Shown here piece by piece: positions 51,401-57,532 of a stretch of 64,000 nt of DNA. Below the pieces are notes generated by a model. The model ran no database searches. It worked only from the letters and a program-made list of their open reading frames with translations, and was not told the DNA's origin. Source of the stretch: Treponema vincentii F0403 (GTDB lineage Bacteria > Spirochaetota > Spirochaetia > Treponematales > Treponemataceae); the NCBI RefSeq assembly GCF_000412995.1, contig NZ_KE332512.1, forward strand, positions 62,001-126,000, read 5' to 3'. The translations under genes were made by a program, and so were the position numbers. Position 1 is the first letter of the stretch; each line of letters opens with the position of its first letter.

Positions 51401-51512
51401 CTTCCCCTCTCTTCCCTTCTGCTATGAGGTTCATCGTAGCTGCACTTATCATTATTACCGCCGCCACGATACGCTTGAACCATAGCCTCTTCTTCTTTCC
51501 CGTTTCTATCAT
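45492..51512 (-). CDS. RHS-repeat polymorphic toxin with papain-like C-terminal tip
   Basis: A 2006-residue protein. Residues 1-31 are a signal or anchor segment (KRLWFKRIVAAVIMISAATMNLIA), 80-210 a charged coiled coil, and GDPVRVTSGTYLLEEAELGI at about 258 opens the RHS shell (DUF6531-like). YD repeats, for example YRYDAWSRLTEQVNAAGET, run from about 450 to 1700. The core ends with NPVNWVDPWGL, the motif at which RHS shells cut off their cargo. The tip (1817-2006) contains GPCFFRSLQAAAEE (Cys1875) and GHFQLGTSLGDLLYEP (His1965), like a papain/C39-type peptidase, although the third position reads Glu in YEP. RBS GGAG is eight bases before ATG 51512. It is the fourth gene of an operon ending with the immunity candidate. 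Its route of export is not shown; type II secretion genes flank the locus. Confidence 0.87.
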   Translation of the reverse strand: MIETGKKKRLWFKRIVAAVIMISAATMNLIAEGKRGEEYLLASSASREPKGSNNKSDRGGKTRDNDKSKGDDNKGKSGREAYAKEKRELKEKVDQAQRAAKEAADKEQAAEKAVKEKREREKECKEKVDAAEKAVESGKQAVKDAREKLDNSGGSEQEKQKAKEILAKAEKDLQETEARLRGLNTEAETSKQEREKAEQEHSQAAQDSNNASKNCTQTQMTVETVEQQHEEQKNTTANEQTTAINKQQQTQSNSAQAGDPVRVTSGTYLLEEAELGIIKRSYTSGKKGRGRVGKWWVSNLDERIIRNVDSKAAEFYKAADENKRKAEQLYNEAENIEKSYAARWGVSIDEGYLSKIRGQLDAIRLIYNKAVHIHERYQLLNALNQYSVNSDTPEYYWGCGNEKLVLVDVEGFPNIYEPSGKGVWTPIDKGKQQYSRIESRDGNGAESEAGFILYEKGGVKKYFNKWGLLEKIAYSPYESMTFIRNEKQQAVRIEMPHHQEYRLKYTEEGLLSSISNRAGQTVKYGYENGSLLSVTDEAGDEVRYAYSASGLLEKIIKPDGSAITIVYGESDAEGNVYVTATEDEEGNRESFEYHRDEKYTVHRNHSGIVESIRYDDKHRTVKEEKADGSVIVYEYDDKGNKTRAIENGLATSYTYDGRGNCISIQYADGSRETFRYNERDQKTYAQDRDGVTAEWVYDSAGRCIEVRRNGVRIWEGVYDGSGRLTASKEADLGQQRYSYDANDFVASMSITENGTELVEHYVHDTIGRIVRYEDAAGQVWTYEYGAKTVKETTPLGLEKSYWYNNRKDLIAVEEKDSERNESRITRLTYDLRHLVKEVRDSAGAITAYEYRADGKVVREKRGAWEKRYEYDSAGRIAKIIQRKAGSADEYETAAAYSLQGADKVQVFTDGLGNKHVYRYDAWSRLTEQVNAAGETFKRQYSAGGAVLSAQGSYGGAYRYGYEAGLATSFGKDGDTAVKRSYSPNGLVLTETDRDGKQTRYSYTERGLLRSIGTDEGSITYAYDGAGRVIEQTAYTEANGHTYRTRYRYAGRTVTEERGAYITTYTLDGWGKPVLKTNGEGWAERYRYDGAGRISEVRDDIGLLAGYTYNELSLVASERHGTEIPVVYTYNAIGLLERAERGNEILLTRSYDKAGRLIREKKQGVPEKTYRYDALGRLTEVQSAGAVQAQYRYGSYGKTVTYTDGTGSEYLFEKDSYGLLTTERDRLGNKRQYRYSAEDELTEATQRNGQVRSVTRRKGSEITTYRDGSRYEITKDISGAVIYEKGIDSEGKRISEVTYRYDEAGQLIEQADDAGDTKILYRYNKAGYRTEMQTNDRYVVYEIDGRGRVMEVTDRKQYFKVRAFYDENDREIKRILGNGNKQDYTYDEAGRLLGIVETDSNWAIIRAECYGYDGEGRRIFTADEKGNLTRYVYDEQYRIKEVQYPASEELRAYHREEAKEARLFIDEGSASYHREIMNPVELAQISANFSRLVGARTSNLGSMVGSIQLVWTEQYTYDTNGNIATKTTPYGTIHYSYDKENRLLTRGAVHYTYDEEGNLLREEQSDYYLKRYEYAGFNRIETSDIINYQDNTHVITDYRYDSFGRRIHTAERTKSGMRTIYDGLSFEVVKEAETFLGTRGITSSATSEANLTNYNPHGSDHTRGTRYYYISEREHELRTNKNGAALPDRTKGVRTYLYLNGQRVAVNNLYNTNHGQYYYGSDILGSVKFVTGQAGQELNRIEYDVFGGIYKGNSPYGLETGYTGKPYDAVTGLSDYGFRDYSPAYARFMTEDPIRDGENWFAYVGNNPVNWVDPWGLSASDGKKKIGTDGFPKNMDETERYLQGRASEQVINGFHDAHNHRISQNELRPEKPNGPCFFRSLQAAAEEKVGKNLSLEQIKASGERLHQAGVIGKNNKEFYYVNEPKKVLEDATKMLGYPNAKVTIGTRGKSTGTADYTIRFIQSKGHFQLGTSLGDLLYEPYQYSNPANSFTGKASELQDITINLEGD

Positions 51513-51548
51513 CCTCTTTGCTCCTTATGTCCTGACCCTTCTTACTTC

Positions 51549-53981
51549 CTACCGATACTCGTAATAGATCTTATCAAGCACACTCTTATTCTTTCCCGCC
51601 TGTACTGCCCACCATTCACTCTTCTTTACAAATGTACACTGTTCCGCTTCCCCGCTGCCTCTGATATACCCATTCTCATGTGCTCCTTCTTCCGCTTGGG
51701 CTGTCGCTTTCTGTACTAAGTATATCCCAAGATGCCCCGCTTCTCCTATTCCTTCAATCCATCCGCTCGTCGCTGCTGCTTGAACCGCTTGTACAACGCT
51801 ATCCGCCGCTTCCCGTATCCGCTGTTGCTTGCCAGTATCGGCCGTCAGCTCGCCGGCTTTCGCTTTGAATTTCTCCGCACTGTCTTTCATATCAACATAT
51901 ACGTCGCTCGGGTACTGGCTATTTCGGTACTCTCGGACGTGTCTTGTCATTATTTCCTTCACTTTCTCCGCTACCGGTTTATTTACTATCGCTTCGCTAA
52001 CTTCCTTACTCATCCTTTCATACGCTTCATATACAGCTTCCAGCTTGTTAAGCTGACATACCGTTATCTCCGCTCCGCTTATTCCCCTGTATCTTTCCTT
52101 ATATGCTGCTATCACTGCTCGGCAAAATCCTTCACCATCTTTCCCGCTCGCAAAAAACTGTTCAAATACTTTCCCGTATGCCCATCCGTCCGCAGAACCG
52201 GATCCGCTCGATCCGATCCCGTATTGTCCCGCTCCTTTCACCTCATACATCACTTCCATATTCCCCGCAAAACCTGTGTCAAAACCGATGATGCTTAATC
52301 CCTTATCTTTTACCGCTTGCCCAAGCCTGCTTATCTTCATTACACTCCCGCCGCTTGTCTCATCTTTTCCCATCCCTTTCCAGCCGGATCCGTGCCCCCA
52401 CACAATAAGTCCGTACTGCTCTGCTTGGTATGCGTCTTTCGCATAGTCGAGTATTCCGCTTAAAATATATACGCCGCTCATGTCCAGTTCGCTGTCTATT
52501 CCTTTACTTAAACCTAAGATGGCACAATCGAGCCGCTCGGAAATTATCGTACTGTTTACGCCCGCTTTATCATACCTTATTTCATACAACCGCGTTCCGC
52601 TCCAATTGCCGTCGCTGGCATCATAACCGGGATGGCGGTCTATCAGCGCCAATACGCTTACGTCTTGTCCTCTCCAATCAACTCCTTCCACTTCATTAAG
52701 AGCCCTCATCGCCTCTCCTTCAAGCTCATTGTCTCCTGCCATGTATATCACATACGTCCACTTCCGCTTGATAAATTCTGCACTTACGCTTTTATGTGTA
52801 TTGACAATTACTTCTATTTCTTTTTCATATTTTTGCGCTTCGCTTACTCCGTTCCACTGCTTAAACATCCAGCCACGGGCGGCTTCCGCTTTTAACATAA
52901 GCCGCTCATTATGCGCATACTGCGCTTTAGTACTGCTTCGTATCACATTTCCGTTGCCGCTTTGGGTAACCGTTACCGTGTAAATATCGGGTACTGCTTT
53001 GAACCGTGCATATATTTGATAATTTTTATCAAATGTAAGATAAAGTTTATCACTCGTTCCTGTGGCATCTCCTTCCCATTGCACAAATTCGTAACCGGCA
53101 TCAGCCTGTGCGGTTAATGTGCACTGCTCTCCGGGAGAGAATACGATTTTATTCGCACTATTAACGATCTTTCCGCCGGTTCCTGCATTCGCTGTAAGCG
53201 TATATTCGGTTAATTTTTTAAACCGTGCATATATTTGATAATTTTTATCAAATGTAAGATAAAGTTTATCACTCGTTCCTGTGGCATCTCCTTCCCATTG
53301 CACAAATTCGTAACCGGCATCGGCCTGTGCGGTTAATGTGCACTGCTCTCCGGGAGAGAATACGATTTTATTCGCACTATTAACGATCTTTCCGCCGGTT
53401 CCTGCATTCGCTGTAAGCGTATATTCGGTTAATTTTTTAAACCGTGCATATATTTGATAGTTTTTATCAAAGGTAAGATACAACTTATCACTTGTGCTGC
53501 TGACATCGCCTTCCCATTGTACAAACTCGTAACCGGCTTCGGCTTGCGCGGTCAATATGCACTGTTCTTTCTCTAAAAATTCGTTCTTATCTCCGGCACT
53601 GCTGACTATTGTTCCTCCCGTTCCGGCACTGGTTATAAGCCGGTATTTCGGAATTGCCGTAAAATACGCTAAAATCGTCATTGAACCGTTCACCGTAACC
53701 GTACAGGGATTCTCTTGTGTATTGATACTTCCTTTCCATTCCTTAAACCGGTGTTCCTCATCAGCCTGCGCACTTATGATTACAACCTCACCTTTTTTAT
53801 AGCTTTCTTTTGCAGGGCTGACTTTCACTTCACCGCCTGCGGTTTTTTCTATCGTGATCATATACTGTACGGGCTTTCTTTCTACGATAGCTTCAAGCGG
53901 CGCGTTACAGCCGCTTAGTACAATGCTAAGTACAAATACAACAACACTGCTCACTAATATACTACGATATCTTATACACAC
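51549..53981 (-). CDS. Lipoprotein with InlB-like repeats and a clostripain-like domain lacking the catalytic Cys
   Basis: An 810-residue protein from GTG 53981, chosen for GGGAGG nine bases upstream; GTG 54011 is the other option. Lipobox VLSGC gives Cys25. Residues about 35-405 are InlB-like repeats; three of about 73 residues are nearly the same (GYEFVQWEGD...SDKLYLTFDKNYQIYARFK). From about 408 there is a peptidase C11 (clostripain) domain: WTYVIYMAGDNELEGEAM, then YGLIVWGHGSGW with the catalytic His (about 530). Where family members have D-A-C-L-M the sequence is GFDTGFAGNMEV, so the nucleophile Cys is Gly (about 570). It is therefore likely inactive and may bind peptides or act as a scaffold. 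It is placed between the small secreted protein and the RHS toxin and overlaps the former by 20 bases. Confidence 0.83.
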   Translation of the reverse strand: MCIRYRSILVSSVVVFVLSIVLSGCNAPLEAIVERKPVQYMITIEKTAGGEVKVSPAKESYKKGEVVIISAQADEEHRFKEWKGSINTQENPCTVTVNGSMTILAYFTAIPKYRLITSAGTGGTIVSSAGDKNEFLEKEQCILTAQAEAGYEFVQWEGDVSSTSDKLYLTFDKNYQIYARFKKLTEYTLTANAGTGGKIVNSANKIVFSPGEQCTLTAQADAGYEFVQWEGDATGTSDKLYLTFDKNYQIYARFKKLTEYTLTANAGTGGKIVNSANKIVFSPGEQCTLTAQADAGYEFVQWEGDATGTSDKLYLTFDKNYQIYARFKAVPDIYTVTVTQSGNGNVIRSSTKAQYAHNERLMLKAEAARGWMFKQWNGVSEAQKYEKEIEVIVNTHKSVSAEFIKRKWTYVIYMAGDNELEGEAMRALNEVEGVDWRGQDVSVLALIDRHPGYDASDGNWSGTRLYEIRYDKAGVNSTIISERLDCAILGLSKGIDSELDMSGVYILSGILDYAKDAYQAEQYGLIVWGHGSGWKGMGKDETSGGSVMKISRLGQAVKDKGLSIIGFDTGFAGNMEVMYEVKGAGQYGIGSSGSGSADGWAYGKVFEQFFASGKDGEGFCRAVIAAYKERYRGISGAEITVCQLNKLEAVYEAYERMSKEVSEAIVNKPVAEKVKEIMTRHVREYRNSQYPSDVYVDMKDSAEKFKAKAGELTADTGKQQRIREAADSVVQAVQAAATSGWIEGIGEAGHLGIYLVQKATAQAEEGAHENGYIRGSGEAEQCTFVKKSEWWAVQAGKNKSVLDKIYYEYR
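53002..53658 (-). repeat. 219-bp tandem repeat, three units, within the clostripain-like gene
   Basis: Units begin at 53002, 53221 and 53440, each starting AACCGTGCATATATTTGATA. The first two are almost identical over their full length; the third is more diverged. Each unit encodes one 73-residue InlB-like repeat, so the frame is kept. The near identity implies recent duplication or gene conversion. Confidence 0.88.
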
Positions 53982-54396
53982 CTGCTTTATCCTCCCAAAC
54001 GCTCCCGTCACTAAATGTCAATTTTCTTATAAAAAAATGATCTATCAAATACGGCTTATCCGGTACTCGATATAAATACCGATCGAGCGGTATAATTAAT
54101 TCTTTTTGCTCTCCGCTACCGATTGTTTCGTTACATACGGCTTTTATAAGATTACTGCCGATAAACGGATTGTTTTTAGTTTCTGCATCATATATCATGC
54201 AGCTGATTTCTATCCCTTGTATTTCTTTTGCACCCGTATTGTAAAACGTAAACACGATTCCGGCCACATCGTAGTAATCTTCGTTACCGCCTATAACGCA
54301 TTCCGGTTTCGAGACAGTAAACGGTACTTGTTGTGCCGTAAACATTGTACAGGCTGTAAATAAAAAATACAGCGGTAAAGAGTATAACCGTTTCAT
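53962..54396 (-). CDS. Small exported protein of the RHS operon
   Basis: A 144-residue protein of unknown function. The first 21 residues are a signal peptide (MKRLYSLPLYFLFTACTMFTA); a Cys at 16 in FTAC could be a lipidation site but the context is weak. The mature region is a beta-sandwich-like sequence: VPFTVSKPECVIGGNEDYYDVAGIVFTFYNTGAKEIQGIEISCMIYDAETKNNP, with two Cys in the mature part that could pair. LTFSDGSVWEDKAGVYKIS closes it. The gene overlaps the preceding lipoprotein gene by four bases and the following clostripain-like gene by about 20, so it is tightly embedded in the operon. Similar immunoglobulin-like exported proteins are common in treponemes, but I cannot assign a role. 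Confidence 0.65.
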   Translation of the reverse strand: MKRLYSLPLYFLFTACTMFTAQQVPFTVSKPECVIGGNEDYYDVAGIVFTFYNTGAKEIQGIEISCMIYDAETKNNPFIGSNLIKAVCNETIGSGEQKELIIPLDRYLYRVPDKPYLIDHFFIRKLTFSDGSVWEDKAGVYKIS

Positions 54397-54995
54397 TGCT
54401 TGTCCTTCAATTGAGCATCCAATCGTATTTTCTGTAATTCATCATAAAATGTATCTAACCATTCACTTCGGTATCCGTTTGTTTTTATCTGTTCTATTTT
54501 CCTCATTGCTTGTTCGATATTATAGTACCGGTATGCAAGAACTGCCTCATATATCATAACATCGATATCTTCGCTATTCATTGCCGAAGCTCTTTTTAAA
54601 AAGACTTCCGCTTCTTGCAGATTATTTTCTTCAAGCGCTTTATCGGTAAGGTTTATTAACTGCAAAAACGACGGTATTCTCAAATAGATCACTTGGTCTT
54701 GACTGTAAATGATAACCTTTCCTTCATACGGTTCATAACGATTGTTTTCTCCGGTAAGCAGATATTCTCCTAGCTTCACTTTCTCAAATGTAAACCGTCC
54801 TGTTATATCCGTTACCACTTCCAGATCATTATTCAATTTTAGATGATATCCTGCAACCGGCCGGTTGTCAAAATCATACACCATTCCGTTAATATTTACT
54901 CCGTATAGCACTGATGTTGTTTTGCATCCCGTTCCTATCAATATAAGCACGTATAAAATAAGAGCCTGCCGTACTATACCAAAATGTTTTTTCAT
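54393..54995 (-). CDS. Lipoprotein with carboxypeptidase-regulatory-like and helical repeat domains; first gene of RHS operon
   Basis: A 200-residue protein. I choose ATG 54995 (AAGGG eight bases upstream), because ATG 55013 would begin only about four bases after the predicted transcription start. Lipobox LILIGTGC gives the anchoring Cys. Residues about 30-95 are a carboxypeptidase-regulatory-like beta domain (GVNINGMVYDFDNRPVAGYHLKLNNDLEVVTDITGRFTFEKVKLGEYLLTGEN). The C-terminal half is helical, TPR-like (LTDKALEENNLQEAEVFLKRASAMNSEDIDVMIYEAVLAYRYYNIEQAMRKIEQI). Such proteins are usually structural or adaptor lipoproteins. It opens the operon that ends with the RHS toxin and immunity candidate, directly behind the promoter at 55024-55053. 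Confidence 0.7.
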   Translation of the reverse strand: MKKHFGIVRQALILYVLILIGTGCKTTSVLYGVNINGMVYDFDNRPVAGYHLKLNNDLEVVTDITGRFTFEKVKLGEYLLTGENNRYEPYEGKVIIYSQDQVIYLRIPSFLQLINLTDKALEENNLQEAEVFLKRASAMNSEDIDVMIYEAVLAYRYYNIEQAMRKIEQIKTNGYRSEWLDTFYDELQKIRLDAQLKDKQ

Positions 54996-55023
54996 CCTCA
55001 TCGCCCTTTTCATAATAAATAAT

Positions 55024-55053
55024 AGTATAAAATCCGTTTTTCGCTTTTGTCAA
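55024..55053 (-). promoter_or_regulatory. Near-consensus promoter of the RHS operon
   Basis: On the minus strand, TTGACA (55053-55048), 18 bases, then TATACT (55029-55024). Transcription would start near 55017. It lies between the stop codon of the GspL-like gene and the first gene of the RHS operon, showing that the operon has its own start and is not simply part of the secretion operon. Confidence 0.7.
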
Positions 55054-55060
55054 TCATATA

Positions 55061-56557
55061 TTAGGAATTAGTCTCAATACTTATTATTTTCCCTTCAGGT
55101 GTTCGGTAGTAGATTTTTATCTTCCCATTAGTCTGAATTTTCCCGATTTCAATGCTTCCCTCAGGAATAGCCGTATTTTCCTTTGCCGGTGTTTTTACCT
55201 GCCGAGTAAGCTCTTTTTCAGTTTCTTTTTCCGTATAACCGAAAGCTCGGGCAATAACCGGTGATGAGTATTCTGACGTATATGCCGCTGTTTCTTCCAT
55301 TTTGCTACCGCTTTTTTCGATCTGCTGAAATTCCGTATGTACGGAAAGTATTTTTCCGTCTACTGCAGCGACTTCCAATAGATTTATACCAAAGGAATAT
55401 CGTCCGCTTATAAGTTCAATATCGTGCATAAATGCGTCTATTGTCTCTATTTTTATCAGCGCAGAAAGTGCTATGCTTAATCCGTTCATCGTAATCTGCA
55501 TATTTCGTTCATGCTTTACTACCGCATCGGTTTTCATAATGCCTGCTTTTAAAGTATCTGTAAAACCTGCTACCACAGCAGGATCAGCTGTCTGTGTAAA
55601 TACTGCCTCCGGAATATCAGGTTCTGTTTGAATGGTTACAACTGTTTCCTTATCTTTCTGTGTAATTTCTTTGATAGCACAACCGGTGCGGTGCGGTATA
55701 GTTTGAAATACCGTAATGCTGTTTTCAAGGCTGTTACTCCGGAGCGTACACAGTACCCCGTCCGCACTGGCGTAACGGTAGCGTTCAAGCACCGCTTGCA
55801 TAGATGGTGTATGCTTCGCAATAACTTCCAAAAAGCGGATCGGCGTTACGGTGGGTATTTTTTCAGCGCTGATTTCACTACTGGCTGCCTGCTGCTCCGG
55901 CTGTATTGGCTCTTGCTGCGGATGATATGCGGTAGCCCAAAGCATATATGCAATAAGTGCGGCAGTTAGAATAACACCGATACCGATTACAGCGGTTTTA
56001 TATAGGTTCCACGTGCGGGCAAATACGACGCTTCTGCGTCCTGCCCGGGAAACCGGTTCTTCTCGCTCCTGCGGATTTTCTCCCTGCTCTCCGGATATTC
56101 TCATCGCTTCGCCAGATATGGTTACGCAGCTTGTTTCATCTTCCCGAATATCAGCTTGATGCTCATTCTTTCCGTATTCTTCCGTCCCGGTTTCTTCCGA
56201 AATAATCAGTTGTTGTTGCGCATCAAACCATATCCGTTCTTGACCGCACAGATGCGCCTCTTTTGTAAAAAAATCTTTTTCGAAAATAGCGAGTGTGGTA
56301 GCTGTAACGAATGATGTATGAGGGTACAGTATCCGGTATTCGTTCAGTGTTTCCTTCTGCATTACCGTTACAACCGCCCATTCGCGTTCTTTATATTTGA
56401 GTTTTTTAATATCCACAGCCGTATCTGCGCCATATATGGGATGAATGAGCAGAAGTTGTTCATGGATATAGGTGTGCAATTTTGATTTTGCGCTTATGTT
56501 GGTAATATCGATGCAATACACATCGTGATCTTTTCGCGGAATTCGCAGAGCTTTCAT
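55061..56557 (-). CDS. GspL-like bitopic protein of the type II secretion cluster
   Basis: A 498-residue protein with a cytoplasmic N-terminal region (1-185), one membrane helix at about 187-212 (NLYKTAVIGIGVILTAALIAYMLW) and a periplasmic region (213-498). This bitopic design with a periplasmic ferredoxin-like part (VLERYRYASADGVLCTLRSNSLENSITVFQTIPHRTGCAIKEITQKDKETVVTIQTEP) resembles GspL/PilN-type platform proteins, which couple the ATPase to the pseudopilus. The ferredoxin-like region and position support this, but overall similarity to known GspL is low. The next gene is one base away at 56558. Its periplasmic end reads GSIEIGKIQTNGKIKIYYRTPEGKIISIE, resembling a dimerisation strand. Confidence 0.5.
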   Translation of the reverse strand: MKALRIPRKDHDVYCIDITNISAKSKLHTYIHEQLLLIHPIYGADTAVDIKKLKYKEREWAVVTVMQKETLNEYRILYPHTSFVTATTLAIFEKDFFTKEAHLCGQERIWFDAQQQLIISEETGTEEYGKNEHQADIREDETSCVTISGEAMRISGEQGENPQEREEPVSRAGRRSVVFARTWNLYKTAVIGIGVILTAALIAYMLWATAYHPQQEPIQPEQQAASSEISAEKIPTVTPIRFLEVIAKHTPSMQAVLERYRYASADGVLCTLRSNSLENSITVFQTIPHRTGCAIKEITQKDKETVVTIQTEPDIPEAVFTQTADPAVVAGFTDTLKAGIMKTDAVVKHERNMQITMNGLSIALSALIKIETIDAFMHDIELISGRYSFGINLLEVAAVDGKILSVHTEFQQIEKSGSKMEETAAYTSEYSSPVIARAFGYTEKETEKELTRQVKTPAKENTAIPEGSIEIGKIQTNGKIKIYYRTPEGKIISIETNS

Positions 56558-56890
56558 CTATTCACTCTCCGTTAAAATACTAATCGGCTTTCCGTTAAAT
56601 ACAATATCGGCTTGATACACACGAACGTTTCCTTTTTCGTATCTAAGACTGGTTTTCACCTTTTCCAAACCGGATACGGCACCCACGGCATATTGCCATC
56701 CATGTAAATCCACCGGCTTATGTTTACATGCTTTCCTAAAGGATTGTTCGATAAAGATGAGATTTTTTTGTTCATATTCCGCTGTTTTAACAGTATGTAT
56801 TGTTTTTAAAAGCGGTGTTCCGATTTGCCCCGCAGCGGTAAAAAAGAAGAACAGAATTGCTAAAGCTGCAAGCGTTTCAGTATAGGTCAT
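56558..56890 (-). CDS. Minor pseudopilin-like protein
   Basis: A 110-residue protein. The ATG at 56890 starts M-T-Y-T-E-T-L-A-A-L-A-I-L, with a Glu at the fifth position of what would be the mature chain, as in type IV pilins; a TTG at 56923 would add 11 residues and give a positively charged leader (MRRKIHGYGIN). The hydrophobic helix is short (TLAALAILFFFFTAAG). The rest is small, with LRYEKGNVRVYQADIVFNGKP. It sits between the GspK/I-like gene and the GspL-like gene, as minor pseudopilins do in such clusters. Exact class (H, I or J) cannot be decided. It overlaps the previous gene by 14 bases. The leader start is uncertain. Confidence 0.6.
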   Translation of the reverse strand: MTYTETLAALAILFFFFTAAGQIGTPLLKTIHTVKTAEYEQKNLIFIEQSFRKACKHKPVDLHGWQYAVGAVSGLEKVKTSLRYEKGNVRVYQADIVFNGKPISILTESE

Positions 56891-57080
56891 ATTTATTCCG
56901 TATCCGTGTATTTTCCGTCTCAATCACTTCGACAATTTGATCGGTGGAATGCTGTGCTTTCTTTTTTACATACAAAAACTGCGGGGCAAGCGAAAAAAAC
57001 AATGCCGCTACAAAAAATATCAACGCCACTGCCGAAAGAAGTACAAAACCTTTATCTTTTCCATGAAATGATGTCTGCAT
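56877..57080 (-). CDS. Short pseudopilin (67 residues)
   Basis: A 67-residue protein from ATG 57080, starting M-Q-T-S-F-H-G-K-D-K-G, then F-V-L-L-S-A-V-A-L-I-F-F-V-A-A-L-F-F. This is a class III leader ending in Gly followed by Phe and a hydrophobic helix, the processing site of prepilin peptidase; Ser replaces the usual Glu at position 5, as in GspK. The remaining chain is short and coiled (HSTDQIVEVIETENTRIRNKYDLY), far shorter than typical minor pseudopilins, so it may be reduced. The start lies inside the end of gspG (29-base overlap) with GAAGGAGAAACG before it. Confidence 0.6.
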   Translation of the reverse strand: MQTSFHGKDKGFVLLSAVALIFFVAALFFSLAPQFLYVKKKAQHSTDQIVEVIETENTRIRNKYDLY

Positions 57081-57483
57081 CGTTTCCTTCTCCACCTTCT
57101 TTCCCGTCAGCCCCATACGATATAATTGTATACGGCAAATTATTATCTCCCGGAACCTTATATACGTATTGATTATTCCAAGGATCGGATGGTATTTCTC
57201 TATCCAAATACGGACCGTTCCAATTTGCCGGTATCGGAGCCAATATCGGTTTTTCCCACAGGGCTTGCAATCCCTGTCCGCCTGATGGATATGCTCCGCA
57301 ATCAAGATAGTACGCTTGCAGTGCAATCTTAAAAATTTCTATTTGATTTTTACATGCCGTAGTTTTTGCCTTTCCCACGAACTTAAATGCGGAAAAGCCG
57401 ACCGTTGCGCTCAATATCAAAATAATCGCAATGACTACCAGTGTTTCAGGCAGTGTAAATCCTTTATCTTTCTTAACTGTCAT
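57052..57483 (-). CDS. gspG: Major pseudopilin GspG
   Basis: A 143-residue major pseudopilin. Leader M-T-V-K-K-D-K-G, then F-T-L-P-E-T-L-V-V-I-A-I-I-L, the class III site with Glu at +5. The globular part has the type II features: DCGAYPSGGQGLQALWEKP, WNGPYLDREIPSDPWNNQYVYKVPG and SYGADGKEGGEGNDADIISW, including the acidic Ca-binding loop near the C-terminus. It forms the piston-like pseudopilus. It is the first gene of the upstream secretion block, 49 bases after miaA on the same strand, and overlaps the next pseudopilin gene. Confidence 0.95.
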   Translation of the reverse strand: MTVKKDKGFTLPETLVVIAIILILSATVGFSAFKFVGKAKTTACKNQIEIFKIALQAYYLDCGAYPSGGQGLQALWEKPILAPIPANWNGPYLDREIPSDPWNNQYVYKVPGDNNLPYTIISYGADGKEGGEGNDADIISWKR

Positions 57484-57532
57484 ATAATCCTCCGTATATC
57501 TATGTATAGGAAATCTTTCAAAACTTCAATCC

